This document shows positions 29,781 through 39,170 of a DNA stretch of 64,000 nt, piece by piece (position 1 is the stretch's first letter; the number at the start of each line of letters is the position of its first letter). Source of the DNA: Girardinichthys multiradiatus (lineage: Eukaryota > Chordata > Actinopteri > Cyprinodontiformes > Goodeidae); assembly GCF_021462225.1 (NCBI RefSeq), contig NC_061817.1, forward strand, positions 15,591,810 to 15,655,809, read 5' to 3'. The notes under the pieces were generated by a model. The model ran no database searches. It was not told where the DNA came from and saw nothing but the letters and a program-made list of their open reading frames with translations. The translations under genes were made by a program, and so were the position numbers.

Positions 29781-29928
29781 ACAATATATATAAACAAAAT
29801 TTGAGAACATTCACATGCATTTAATGATACTTACTTACTTACTTACGTTTAAAGATGTCATTGTGCTTTTGTGAATTATCAGAAGTAGAAGCCACAATTT
29901 CCGGGTTTCCTGAAATATTTACCGACAT
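28470..29928 (-). CDS. Seven-exon spliced Maverick gene, 262 aa, unknown function
   Basis: Exons in gene order: 29847-29928, 29676-29726, 29364-29588, 29215-29262, 28988-29122, 28802-28879, 28470-28639. Every intron starts GTAAG or GTACG, ends AG and is 87-162 bases long. All interrupt codons after the first base. The joined frame runs from ATG at 29928 to TGA at 28470 without a stop. The N-terminus is acidic (TADDLDDFILTQSDYD). Exon 3 has WNPHSKLRRRI and a proline-rich end (TPPPIIIISPEDTP). Exon 6 has TPAKRQRL, similar to the Myc nuclear signal PAAKRVKL. The C-terminus is basic then helical (SLTLLAACQILLKKHFGD). No domain recognised. A nuclear regulator acting early is plausible but unproven. 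Introns 1, 2, 4 and 6 hold (TA)n tracts. Confidence 0.8.
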
Positions 29929-30055
29929 TTTTTCTTGTCAGTACTGGTATTTTTCAATGTAACAAGTGTTATGGTTCAATGACATTCAGCATTTGAAGAC
30001 CCTGACACTGAGGTTAACCAGTGAAACAGAGCCCCCGAACAACATTTACACACAG

Positions 30056-30063
30056 TATTTATA
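30056..30063 (-). promoter_or_regulatory. TATA box for the seven-exon gene
   Basis: TATAAATA on the minus strand (ggTATAAATActgtg), about 130 bases before the ATG at 29928. That spacing leaves a 5' leader of around 100 bases. No ATG intervenes on the minus strand in the good context of the real start. Confidence 0.55.
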
Positions 30064-30097
30064 CCAGAACATGACAGTGTTATCTCAACTGCAAAGA

Positions 30098-30719
30098 CTA
30101 TGTTTTTAAGACCAAAACCCTTCTTGAGTTCAAAGGTGATATGTTATCTAAGAAACAGACGTAACTGCCCCTTCCTGACATCGCCCCTAACAGTTGTAAC
30201 CCCCTGTAACTCTAAGATGAAAAAGTAAAATGTTTTTAGAAAAGCTACAGGTAACTTAAATTATCATTCCTTTTTCCTAAAATGGAGTCTCTCATGATTC
30301 AAAAAACAAACACATCATTGCTAGTCAATTTGTAACTTGGAAACAGTATACTGATGTTCTTTTTTTTTCTGTTAATTTGATATTCGTCTTACCTATTTCA
30401 GCTGCCTATGTTTTTAAGACCAAAACCCTTCTTGAGTTCAAAGGTGATATGTTATCTAAGAAACAGACGTAACTGCCCCTTTCCTGACATCGCCCCTAAC
30501 AGTTGTAACCCCCTGTAACTCTAAGATGAAAAAGTAAAAATGTTTTTTTAGAAAAGCTACAGGTAACTTAAATTATCATTCCTTTTTCCTAAAATGGAGT
30601 CTCTCATGATTCAAAAACAAACACATCATTGCTAGTCAATTTGTAACTTGGAAACAGTATACTGATGTTCTTTTTTTTTTTCTGTTAATCTGATATTCGT
30701 CTTACCTATTTTCAGCTGC
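30098..30719. repeat. 308-bp tandem duplication in the right arm
   Basis: Copy 1 is 30098-30405 and copy 2 is 30406-30719. Both begin ctatgtttttaagaccaaa and end cttacctattttcagctgc (copy 1 with one T fewer). Differences are mostly homopolymer length changes. Located between the seven-exon gene's TATA box and the right inverted repeat, with no long coding frame. It could be an upstream control region of the minus-strand genes, or a simple replication duplication. Confidence 0.9.
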
Positions 30720-31109
30720 TTTTCCAGTATGTTGACGCAGAAGCTGAAGGTTTTTCTCGTTCCATCGATGTAGTGAAGCACAATTTTTTTTTATTTACTT
30801 TTTTAGGTCTTTTCTATTTTGAACGGATTTAGACTGGCTCATATATTCAACAAATAGGTCCTGCTGTAAAGCAAAAATTAACTTACAATTCTGTCAGGTT
30901 ACACAGTTCCTTTATTAGGATTTCATGTGATAGGTCAACATTAAGTTGATTATACCTTTAAAAAAATATAAAAGGATGCATGTTTTTTTGTTGTTTTGTT
31001 TTTTAGATGTATTAACGCCTGAAAAAACATACAGATTATTAATAACACCCTTAAACACACCCCTGTGTGTTTTAATTGGCTCATTTAAGGCCTTCCCCGT
31101 AACACCCTT

Positions 31110-31322
31110 AAACACACCCCTGTGTTTTAATTGACTCATTTAAGGTATCGCCCCTAATGACGACAACCAATCAACATCCACTGTTACGCCCCTTGGACAC
31201 ACCCCCCCTGCCCACATGGCAACCACATGGCGCCCATATGCCCCCCACCGGAAGTCCCGCCCTCACCGGAAGTCCCGCCCACCTGTCAAAATGTTTGATG
31301 GAAGGGTGCACTTAAATTCTCT
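31110..31322 (-). repeat. Maverick right terminal inverted repeat
   Basis: Reverse complement of the left end. Same order of parts: AGAGAATTTAAGTGCACCC, the ggtgggcgggacttccggtg reiteration, the ATTGG motif and the aaacacaggggtgtgttt module. An additional copy of that module and of 'ccttaaatgagccaatt' lies just inside, at about 31050-31109. Confidence 0.9.
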
Positions 31323-31328
31323 CTCGTT
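31323..31328. repeat. Maverick target-site duplication, right copy
   Basis: ctcgtt, identical to 15196-15201. Confidence 0.8.
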
Positions 31329-31576
31329 GATTCAGATGATTAGGTTCATAGCTCGTTTAGAGACCCTTTTAATAATATGCTAATTTTGTGAGATAGGAAT
31401 TTTGGGTTTTCATGTGCTGTATGCCAAAATCATCTGTATTAAGACAATAAAAGACCTGAAATATTTCAGTTAGTGTGCAATGAATCTAAAATATATGAAT
31501 GTTAATTTTTCATCATGACATTATGGAAAATAATTAACTTTATCACAATATGCTAATATTTTGAGAAGGACCTGTA
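31323..31576 (-). mobile_element. Right part of the Tc1 element split by the Maverick
   Basis: Continues the Tc1 copy from 15201: gattcagatgattaggttc through to the terminal gagaaggacctg, followed by TA. It is collinear with 38531-38783 of the complete Tc1, with small differences. It holds no coding sequence, only the terminal inverted repeat and sub-terminal DNA. Confidence 0.92.
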
Positions 31577-32745
31577 AGTCCCAAAAATCGAAGTTTTTCT
31601 TTGCTAAAAAATTATTGTGGCCAATGAAATGTAATTTCTGCCTTAAATGACTATTTTACTGATGAGCTGAATTTCACAGACCTCAGAATGCACACTGTGC
31701 AAAATAGCCAGAAATCTAGGTGTTTTTCCTCTGCCAAAAATTGATTATGGCCTTTTTCTCTGACCGTTGAAATGTAATTTCAACCTAAAAGTGCTCTACT
31801 TCAGTCTGAGAAATTATATTTTACTGATCTTACTGAACACTGCCCATTCCACACTAAATAAAATACACAAAATGAAAAATATTGCAGTATTTTGTTTGAC
31901 AAAAATTGATCAAGGCTTGTTCTCTGACCACTGAAATGTTATTTCTGCCTATAATAACTTTATTCCATTCAGAGGGATTATTTTTATTGATTTTGCTGAA
32001 CACAATCCATCCCACACTAAAGAAAAGCCCAGCATGGACAATATCTAGGTATTTCACCTGCCAACAAGTGATCAAGGCTTGTTTCCTGACCCATAAAATG
32101 TAATTTCTGTCTAAAATAACTTTATTTCATTCAAAGGGAATATACTTTACTGCAACAAACAATCATTCCCACAGTGAAAAAGGTCCCCAAATGGACCAAA
32201 TAGGACTATTTCACCTGCCAAAAATTGATCATGTATTATATTCTTATTCATGAAACACTATTTCTGTCTAAAATTGCTTAATTTCATTGAGGGGAATCAT
32301 ATTTAAGACATCTTGCTGAGCACAGGCACTCCCACACTGAAAAAAATACCCAAAAGTACAATTTGGGGGTATTTCACCTGCCGAAAACTGATTATGGCTT
32401 ATTCTATGACCCATGGAATAATATTTCTGTCTAAAAGTGCTTTATTTCATTTAGGGGGATCGTATTTAAGACATCTAGCTGAGCACAGGCCCGCCCACAC
32501 TGAAAAAAATCTCCAAAAGTACAATTTATGGGTATTTCACCTGACAAAAAGTGATTACAGCTTATTCTATGACCCATGGAAAAGAAATCCTGCATAAAAT
32601 TGCTTTATTTCATTTAGGGTGTCATATTTAGGACAACTTGCTGAGCACAGACCCTCCCACACTGAAAAAGATCCCCAAAAGTACAATTTGGGGGTATTTC
32701 ACCTGCCAAAAAGTGATCATGTCTGAGGGTTACTTTTTGTAGATC
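31577..32745 (+). repeat. Tandem array of ~160-bp units
   Basis: About seven diverged units. Landmarks recur every 158-163 bases: cccacactgaaaaaaat-type runs near 31847, 32009, 32167, 32328, 32491 and 32654. Each is followed by a 'ccccaaaagtacaatttggg'-like run, 'tatttcacctgccaaaaa', 'tgatcatgg', 'gacccatggaa' and 'tttatttcatt'. Units at the right end are most alike. Short open frames here follow the repeat and are not genes. It begins directly at the Tc1 end. Confidence 0.85.
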
Positions 32746-33190
32746 TAAGTCATACACTGGAAAAAAAAAACAAACCAAAAAACAAACTAAGCTGCTGCAG
32801 GTGCACTCACAGCTCCTTTTTGGTTAATATTTAAGTTAGATACAAATTTTTTTTCACTTTGACTTAAGTTGATTTTTTTTTGTCGTTACAAGCCCTTCCA
32901 CTTACACGTGTTTATTTGCAAACCTCAAATGGCTTTACAATGGATTTTTGCAAGACTAATCTGCCTTTAAATGTCTCTTTCCTGCAGGTGTTGTTATCCA
33001 AAGCATGCCACACTAATTTCAATGTGTTAAACACCCCAAAAATGGCTGACATAGGACAGTTTCACTCATGAAAAAGTGACAGAAACCCAAAAAAGATCTA
33101 TTCTTTATTTTTACATACCTGGTAGTCCTGGTCTCATTTCAACTGAAACTTTTTCAAGAGATCATGACAAAGATTTCCCTTACAAATAAC
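32746..33190. other. Non-coding spacer
   Basis: A/T-rich unique-looking DNA with homopolymer runs. I see no gene, splice pair or repeat boundary. Confidence 0.6.
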
Positions 33191-35377
33191 TTATTTTATG
33201 TTATAAAATGTCCGACCAGAGAGGACAACATTCTGGATCACTGTTACACCACCATCAGAGACGCTATCACGCCGTCCCATGTGCTGCACTGGGCCAATCC
33301 GACCACATCATGGTCCACCTGATTCCTGCATACAAGCAGAAACTAAAGCTCTGCAAACCTGTTGTGAGGACGACAAGGAAGTGGAGCAGTGAAGCTGTGG
33401 AGAATCTCCAGGCGTGTTTAGGCTGTACAGACTGGGATGTGTTCAGGACTACTACCAACAGTCTGGACGAGTTCACAGAGGCTGTGACTTCCTACATCAG
33501 CTTCTGTGAGGACAGCTGTGTACCATCATGCCGCTTTGAAAAACAAAGGGACAGTCCTGCAACCATCCCCCACGACACCCCCCAACAGCTGCAGCCAAAA
33601 TCCACCACCCCCATCTCTCCAACCTCAAGAGGGGCCTTGGCACCTCCAACCCCCACCCTGAAGTTCCCCCCCACCAGCCCCCTACCCACGCCGAGGACGG
33701 CTCTTTCCATCCAGGAGAGGGACGTCAACAAACTCTTCAGGAGACAGAACCCCCGGAAAGCTGCTGGACCGGATTCTGTCTCACCAGCCAGCCTGAAGCA
33801 CTGCGCTGATCAGCTGTCTCCAGTCTTCACAGACATTTTTAACACCTCACTGGAGACATGTCATGTGCCAGCCTGCTTCAAGTCCTCCACCATCGTCCCT
33901 GTTCCCAAGAAGCCAAGGACCACAGGGCTTAATGACTTCAGACACGTCGCCCTGACCTCTGTGGTGATGAAGTCCTTTGAGCGCCTTGTGCTCTCACACC
34001 TAAAAGACATCACCGACCCCCTCCTGGACCCCCTGCAGTTTGCCTACAGAGCCAACAGGTCTGTAGATGATGCAGTCAACCTAGCCCTTCACTTCATCCT
34101 CCGGCACCTGGACTCCACAGGAACCTACGCCAGGATCCTGTTTGTGGATTTCAGCTCTGCCTTCAACACCATCGTCCCAGTTCTGCTCCAGGAGAAGCTC
34201 TCCCAGCTGAGTGTGCCCGACTCCACCTGTAGGTGGATCACTGACTTCCTGTCTGACAGGAAGCAGCGCGTGAGGCTGGGGAAGCACGTCTCTGACTCCC
34301 TGACCATCAGCACCGGTTCCCCCCAAGGCTGTGTTCTCTCTCCTCTGCTCTTCTCCCTGTACACCAACAGCTGCACCTCCAGTCACCAGTCTGTCAAGCT
34401 TCTGAAGTTTGCCGACGACACCACTCTGAGTCCATCTGTTGGACTGGTGCAGCCAGAACAACCTTGAGCTCAACGCTCTAAAGACAGTAGAGATGGTTGT
34501 GGACTTCAGGCAGAACCCAGCACCACCTGCCCCCATCACCCTCTGTGACTCCACAATTGACACTGTGGAATCTTTCCGCTTCCTGGGAACCATCATCTCC
34601 CAGGATCTCAAGTGGGAGCCAAACATCAGCTCCCTCATCAAGAAAGCCCAGCAGAGGATGTTCTTCCTGCGGCAGCTGAAGAAATTCAACCTGCCAAAGA
34701 CTATGATGGTGCACTTCTACACAGCCATCATTGAGTCCATCCTCACCTCCTCCATCACCATCTGGTACGCCGCTGCTACAGCCAAGGATAAGGGCGGGCT
34801 GCAGCGTGTCATTCGGTCTGCTGAGAAGGTGATTGGCTGCAGTCTACTGTCGCTCCAGGAACTGTACACCTCCAGGACCCTGAAGCGGGCAGGGAAGATT
34901 CTGGCTGATCCCTCCCACCCCGGTCACAGACTCTTTGAGACTCTCCCCTCTGGCAGGAGGCTGCGGTCCATCCGGACCAAAACTTCACGCCACAAGAACA
35001 GTTTTTTCCCATCTGCCACCAGCCTTGTTAACAAAGCCCGGAAACCACCCTGACACTCTCCCTTTCCCCCACACCCCCCCTTTTTTTGCTGACAGGACAC
35101 CTGTAACCTGTAACTCTATGCGTTACATTAACGCTCAGCTTGGACTCCTGCTTTACTTGCACAATGATCACCTGCACTGTTGTATTGCTCTTGCTTCTTA
35201 TACTGCTCTATATTTCTTCTCACTCACTTAAAACTGTGCACGTATATTTATATTATATTGTAGATATGTTTATACTGTTTAATTTGTACTGTATTGCACC
35301 GACTACGCCAAAACAAATTCCTTGTATGTCCAAAAACGTACTTGGCAATAAAGCATTTCTGATTCTGATTCTGATCA
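33190..35377 (+). mobile_element. 5'-truncated non-LTR retrotransposon (LINE)
   Basis: Reverse transcriptase and C-terminal parts of a fish LINE, probably L2/CR1-like. 33208-34467 includes AAGPDSVSPASLKHC, STIVPVPKK, FAYRANRSVDDAV, motif A FVDFSSAFNTI, the STGSPQGCVLSPLLFSLYT motif and FADDTTL. A deletion just after FADD shifts the frame. The remainder continues at 34439-35053 (WCSQNNLELN, FRFLGTIIS, IWYAAATAKD, SGRRLRSIRTKT). The 3' end shows short tandem repeats (ttctgattctgattctga) at about 35355-35375. The endonuclease part is missing. Dead copy. Confidence 0.88.
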
Positions 35378-35610
35378 CTTCTGAATCAACATCTATTAAC
35401 ACATTTGTATGCTCAAATCAAAAATGTAAACAACACACCTTCAAAAAGTGAACTGACTTAATTGTGATCAAACAAGATGAACAAATAATTCAACTTGAAA
35501 TATTTGTTCCTCTCAGAAATCAAAATAAATATATAGAAAAATAGGCTTTGCCACTGTCGGTTTTACTTACATCTTGACAAGAGGCAATATGCAACAGAAC
35601 CCTGGATACA
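35378..35610. other. Spacer between LINE and PHD gene
   Basis: A/T-rich DNA. It probably includes the 3' UTR of the PHD-finger gene reading leftward from 35611. No other feature seen. Confidence 0.5.
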
Positions 35611-36191
35611 TTAACACAACTTTTTTTTTGATTGACATGCCTCACAGACAAATTTTCCTGTACTGGCTTTGACTTGCATCTTCACGCAGTTTTGGTGGAA
35701 CCATCTTGGGCACACATCACATTCAATCTGTGTTGGACAAAGAGACAAAAACAAACAGTTGGCAACATATTGATTTTAGAAAATTTGTGTCAGTGCACTT
35801 TGTTATTCTGAGGCTTATTACATTTTATGGAAATTTAAAATGAAGTATTTTCATCTTTCATAATAGTTTAAACATGTTAAATGTTACCCAGTTAGTGTCA
35901 CCATCCATCAGTCCACAGAAATAACATACGTTTGTCAAGTCCTCTACATAGCATGACAAAAAGGAAGAAAAATACATTGTTTATCAACGTAAATGTAACT
36001 GTAAATGATAATATTTAGATTCAACATGCTAAGTTTCGGGATCCATTGTGCAAGGCAGTACATGTGTGCGGTTTTAGCAAGTTACCTGTGTTTTCCAGGA
36101 GGCAGACAGCAATCTGCATTCTGATAGAATTGACACTTTCTGCCAAGTTGTGAAATGCCACTGGAGACCCGTCAAGGATGCACTCTGCAAA
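35611..36191 (-). CDS. Three 3' exons of a PHD-finger gene
   Basis: Exons in gene order: 36086-36191, 35888-35943, 35611-35727. Each has clean acceptor and donor sites, the joints are in frame, and the last exon ends in TAA. The first exon (FAECILDGSPVAFHNLAES) is helical. The second and third together form a C4HC3 PHD finger: CYFCG, then IECDVCPRWFHQNC, then FVCEAC, followed by a short lysine-rich tail. PHD fingers usually read histone tails. Exons further 5' would lie beyond 36192, where LINE and Tc1 sequence begins, so the gene may be truncated. Either a small host gene or the end of a transposon-encoded protein; not identified. Confidence 0.7.
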
Positions 36192-36425
36192 CTGTTAGCC
36201 AAAAAAAAAGGAATGTGAAAACAAAAAGGATGGGTTAAAGGCTTTGGTGATTTTTATTATAAACTGCTCACAAGTCCACTTTAGTTTTGTTTTCACCACT
36301 TACAATACTCAAATGGCACTGTAAATATAAAGTTTTATATCCAACAAGCATTACATGTTCTATGTTTAAGAATTATATCACAGCACCATAACTGAAGACT
36401 TTCTTTTTCTTTTATACATTTTGTT
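36192..36425. other. Non-coding spacer
   Basis: Upstream intron-like DNA of the PHD exons, ending where LINE sequence begins. No exon found. Confidence 0.5.
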
Positions 36426-37171
36426 TTATACATTGTTCTGAAAAAATTTGTTAAATGCACTGGAGAAATCAAAGAACATGATCCTCACAGTGCTGCTGGC
36501 TTTGTTCAGATGACACTGGGTTTGTTGAAGCAGGTGTATGATGGCATCTTCAACTCCAACTCCACAGCAATAAGCAAACTGAAGGGGGTCCTGATGGTTC
36601 ATTGTTTGCTTAGTCTTGTAGGCCAGCAAGAGTCTCTCTAGGACCTTCATAATGTGGGATGTCAGGGCAACAGGTCTATAGTCATTGCAGGCTGATGGGT
36701 GAGTTTTCTTTGGTACCAAGACAAGACATGAGGTCTTCCACAATGCTGTAACCTTCTTCTGGGCCAGGCTAAGGTTGAAGAGGTGCTGCAGAATCCCACA
36801 GAGCTGCTCTCCACAGGCCTTTAGGACTCTAGGGCTGAAATAATCCGGTTCAGTCTTTCTAGTTGTCTCTTCACCTGACTTCTTGAGACACACAGGTGAA
36901 AGGGGGCAAGCAAAGGGAGCATCAGTATCTTCTGATTTGCCTACAGGAGGTCTTTCTTTAGAGATGTATGAGTCCTTGCATAAAACAAATCCAACGTTCT
37001 CTGCTAGAGCAGCTGACAAACTGTTGAAATGTTAGAAATGTAGCAGAAAGTGAAGCGTGGTTAAAATCACCAGAAATTGCCACAAATGCATTGGGGTGTT
37101 GTGTCTGTAGCTTAGAAACAACTGAGCTGATAGCATCACATGCAGTGTCAGCAACATCTGATGGTGGAATG
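36426..37171 (-). mobile_element. LINE fragment A, reverse transcriptase part
   Basis: Minus-strand LINE with LVPKKTHPSACNDYRPVALT, MKVLERLLLA and motif A FFDFSSAFN, plus SPRVLKACGEQLCGILQHLF. It is truncated within the RT at its left (3') side. The same LINE resumes at 38786 beyond an inserted Tc1. It is homologous, in inverted orientation, to 39970-41655. Confidence 0.85.
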
Positions 37172-37173
37172 TA

Positions 37174-38783
37174 CAGGTTCTTCTCAAAATATTAGCATAT
37201 TGTGATAAAGTTAATTATTTTCCATAATGTCATGATGAAAATTTAACATTCATATATTTTAGATTCATTGCACACTAACTGAAATATTTCAGGTCTTTTA
37301 TTGTCTTAATACGGATGATTTTGGCATACAGCTCATGAAAACCCCAAATTCCTATCTCACAAAATTAGCATATTTCATCCGACCAATAAAAGAAAAGTGT
37401 TTTTAATACAAAAAACGTCAACCTTCAAATAATCATGTACAGTTATGCACTCAATACTTGGTCGGGAATCCTTTTGCAAAAATGTCTGCTTCAATGCGGC
37501 GTGGCATGGAGGCAATCAGCCTGTGGCACTGCTGAGGTCTTATGGAGGCCCCGGATGCTTCGATAGCGGCCTTTAGCTCATCCAGAGTGTTGGGTCTTGA
37601 GTCTCTCAACGTTCTCTTCACAATATCCCACAGATTCTCTATGGGGTTCAGGTCAGGAGAGTTGGCAGGCCAATTGAGCACAGTGATACCATGGTCAGTA
37701 AACCATTTACCAGTGGTTTTGGCACTGTGAGCAGGTGCCAGGTCGTGCTGAAAAATGAAATCTTCATCTCCATAAAGCTTTTCAGCAGATGGAAGCATGA
37801 AGTGCTCCAAAATCTCCTGATAGCTAGCTGCATTGACCCTGCCCTTGATAAAACACAGTGGACCAACACCATCAGCTGACACGGCACCCCGGACCATCAC
37901 TGACTGTGAGTACTTGACACTGGACTTCTGGCATTTTGGCATTTCCTTCTCCCCAGTCTTCCTCCAGACTCTGGCACCTTGATTTCCGAATGACATGCAG
38001 AATTTGCTTTCATCCGAAAAAAGTACTTTGGACCACTGAGCAACAGTCCAGTGCTGCTTCTCTGTAGCCCAGGTCAGGCGCTTCTGCCGCTGTTTCTGGT
38101 TCAAAAGTGGCTTGACCTGGGGAATGCGGCACCTGTAGCCCATTTCCTGCACACGCCTGTGCATGGTGGCTCTGGATGTTTCTACTCCAGACTCAGTCCA
38201 CTGCTTCCGCAGGTCGCCCAACGTCTGGAATCGGCCCTTCTCCACAATCTTCCTCAGGGTCCGGTCACCTCTTCTCGTTGTGCAGCGTTTTCTGCCACAC
38301 TTTTTCCTTCCCACAGACTTCCCACTAAGGTGCCTTGATACAGCACTCTGGGAACAGCCTATTCGTTCAGAAATTTCTTTCTGTGTCTTACCCTCTTGCT
38401 TGAGGGTGTCAATAGTGGCCTTCTGGACAGCAGTCAGGTCGGCAGTCTTACCCATGATTGGGGTTTTGAGTGATGAACCAGGCTGGGAGTTTTAAAGGCC
38501 TCAGGAATCTTTTGCAGGTGTTTAGAGTTAACTCGTTGATTCAGATGATTAGGTTCATAGCTCGTTTAGAGACCCTTTTAATGATATGCTAATTTTGTGA
38601 GATAGGAATTTTGGGTTTTCATGAGCTGTATGCCAAAATCATCTGTATTAAGACAATAAAAGACCTGAAATATTTCAGTTAGTGTGCAATGAATCTAAAA
38701 TATATGAATGTTAAATTTTCATCATGACATTATGGAAAATAATGAACTTTATCACAATATGCTAATATTCTGAGAAGGACCTG
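37174..38783 (-). mobile_element. Complete Tc1-like transposon, 1.6 kb
   Basis: Both ends are present: caggttcttctcaaaatatt at the left and the complementary aatattctgagaaggacctg at the right, flanked by TA on each side (37172-37173 and 38784-38785). It interrupts LINE fragment A. The transposase frame inside is full length. It provides the unoccupied reference for the Maverick insertion site. Confidence 0.95.
37451..38455 (-). CDS. Tc1-like transposase, full length
   Basis: 334 residues, the normal size. The N-terminus has a paired-like helix-turn-helix (QKEISERIGCSQSAVSRHL) and a second DNA-binding half (RTLRKIVEKGRFQTLGDL). The catalytic domain has D1 in VLFSDESKF, D2 in IFQHDLAPAHSAK and E in NPIENLWDIVK, with 34 residues between D2 and E (DD34E). 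No stop or frameshift is visible, so the protein may still work. It cuts and pastes the element at TA sites. Confidence 0.93.
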   Translation of the reverse strand: MGKTADLTAVQKATIDTLKQEGKTQKEISERIGCSQSAVSRHLSGKSVGRKKCGRKRCTTRRGDRTLRKIVEKGRFQTLGDLRKQWTESGVETSRATMHRRVQEMGYRCRIPQVKPLLNQKQRQKRLTWATEKQHWTVAQWSKVLFSDESKFCMSFGNQGARVWRKTGEKEMPKCQKSSVKYSQSVMVRGAVSADGVGPLCFIKGRVNAASYQEILEHFMLPSAEKLYGDEDFIFQHDLAPAHSAKTTGKWFTDHGITVLNWPANSPDLNPIENLWDIVKRTLRDSRPNTLDELKAAIEASGASIRPQQCHRLIASMPRRIEADIFAKGFPTKY

Positions 38784-38785
38784 TA

Positions 38786-39170
38786 TACTGTTCCAAATAT
38801 AACACTGGTGAACTCTCTGGATAAATAATATGGACAAAACCTTATTACTAACAATTCAATATCTGGACTGCAGAGACGACACTTCACAGTAACATGTCTA
38901 GGATTACACCATCTGTTGTTCACATGTATTGCCAGTCCACCTCCTTTGCGTTTGCCGCCCCTCTTTGAATCTGTCTGCTCGTATGGTCAGAAAGCCTGGC
39001 AGAGAGTCGCTGGAGTGTGGGATATGATCCTGCATCCATGTCTCAGTGAAACACATAGTACTGCATTCCAGATACTCTGAAAGAGATGGTTTGAACCTCC
39101 TCCTTCTATCTCTTCTCTTTGCTCCTGCCATGCATCCACGGCACCTCGACTCATCAGGGATTTGGGGTTG
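38786..39170 (-). mobile_element. LINE fragment A, endonuclease part
   Basis: The continuation of 36426-37171 across the Tc1. It encodes part of an AP-endonuclease domain (LSEYLECSTMCFTETWMQD, LPGFLTIRADR). Decayed, with frame breaks after that. Confidence 0.8.

Larger units (their letters stand above)
15202..31322. mobile_element. Maverick/Polinton element, 16.1 kb, nearly intact
   Basis: Bounded by inverted repeats and a target duplication. It encodes the full Polinton core: integrase, protein-primed PolB, packaging ATPase, adenain-like protease, major and putative minor capsid proteins, plus small basic proteins and several unknowns. Plus-strand genes fill the left half and minus-strand genes the right half, meeting at a shared poly(A) region near 22270-22291. 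Visible defects are one frameshift (major capsid) and one in-frame TGA (PolB). The element lies within a Tc1 transposon, so it inserted after that Tc1. The intact state of most frames and the similarity of the inverted repeats suggest recent arrival (inference). Confidence 0.97.

Noticed and set aside
15202..31322. CRISPR array or prokaryotic operon in the dense gene block
   Set aside because: No regularly spaced short repeats. Splicing, TATA and AATAAA signals and the Polinton gene set show a eukaryotic element.
32313..32597. 94-codon plus-strand frame
   Set aside because: It follows the 160-bp tandem units and has no independent coding signal.
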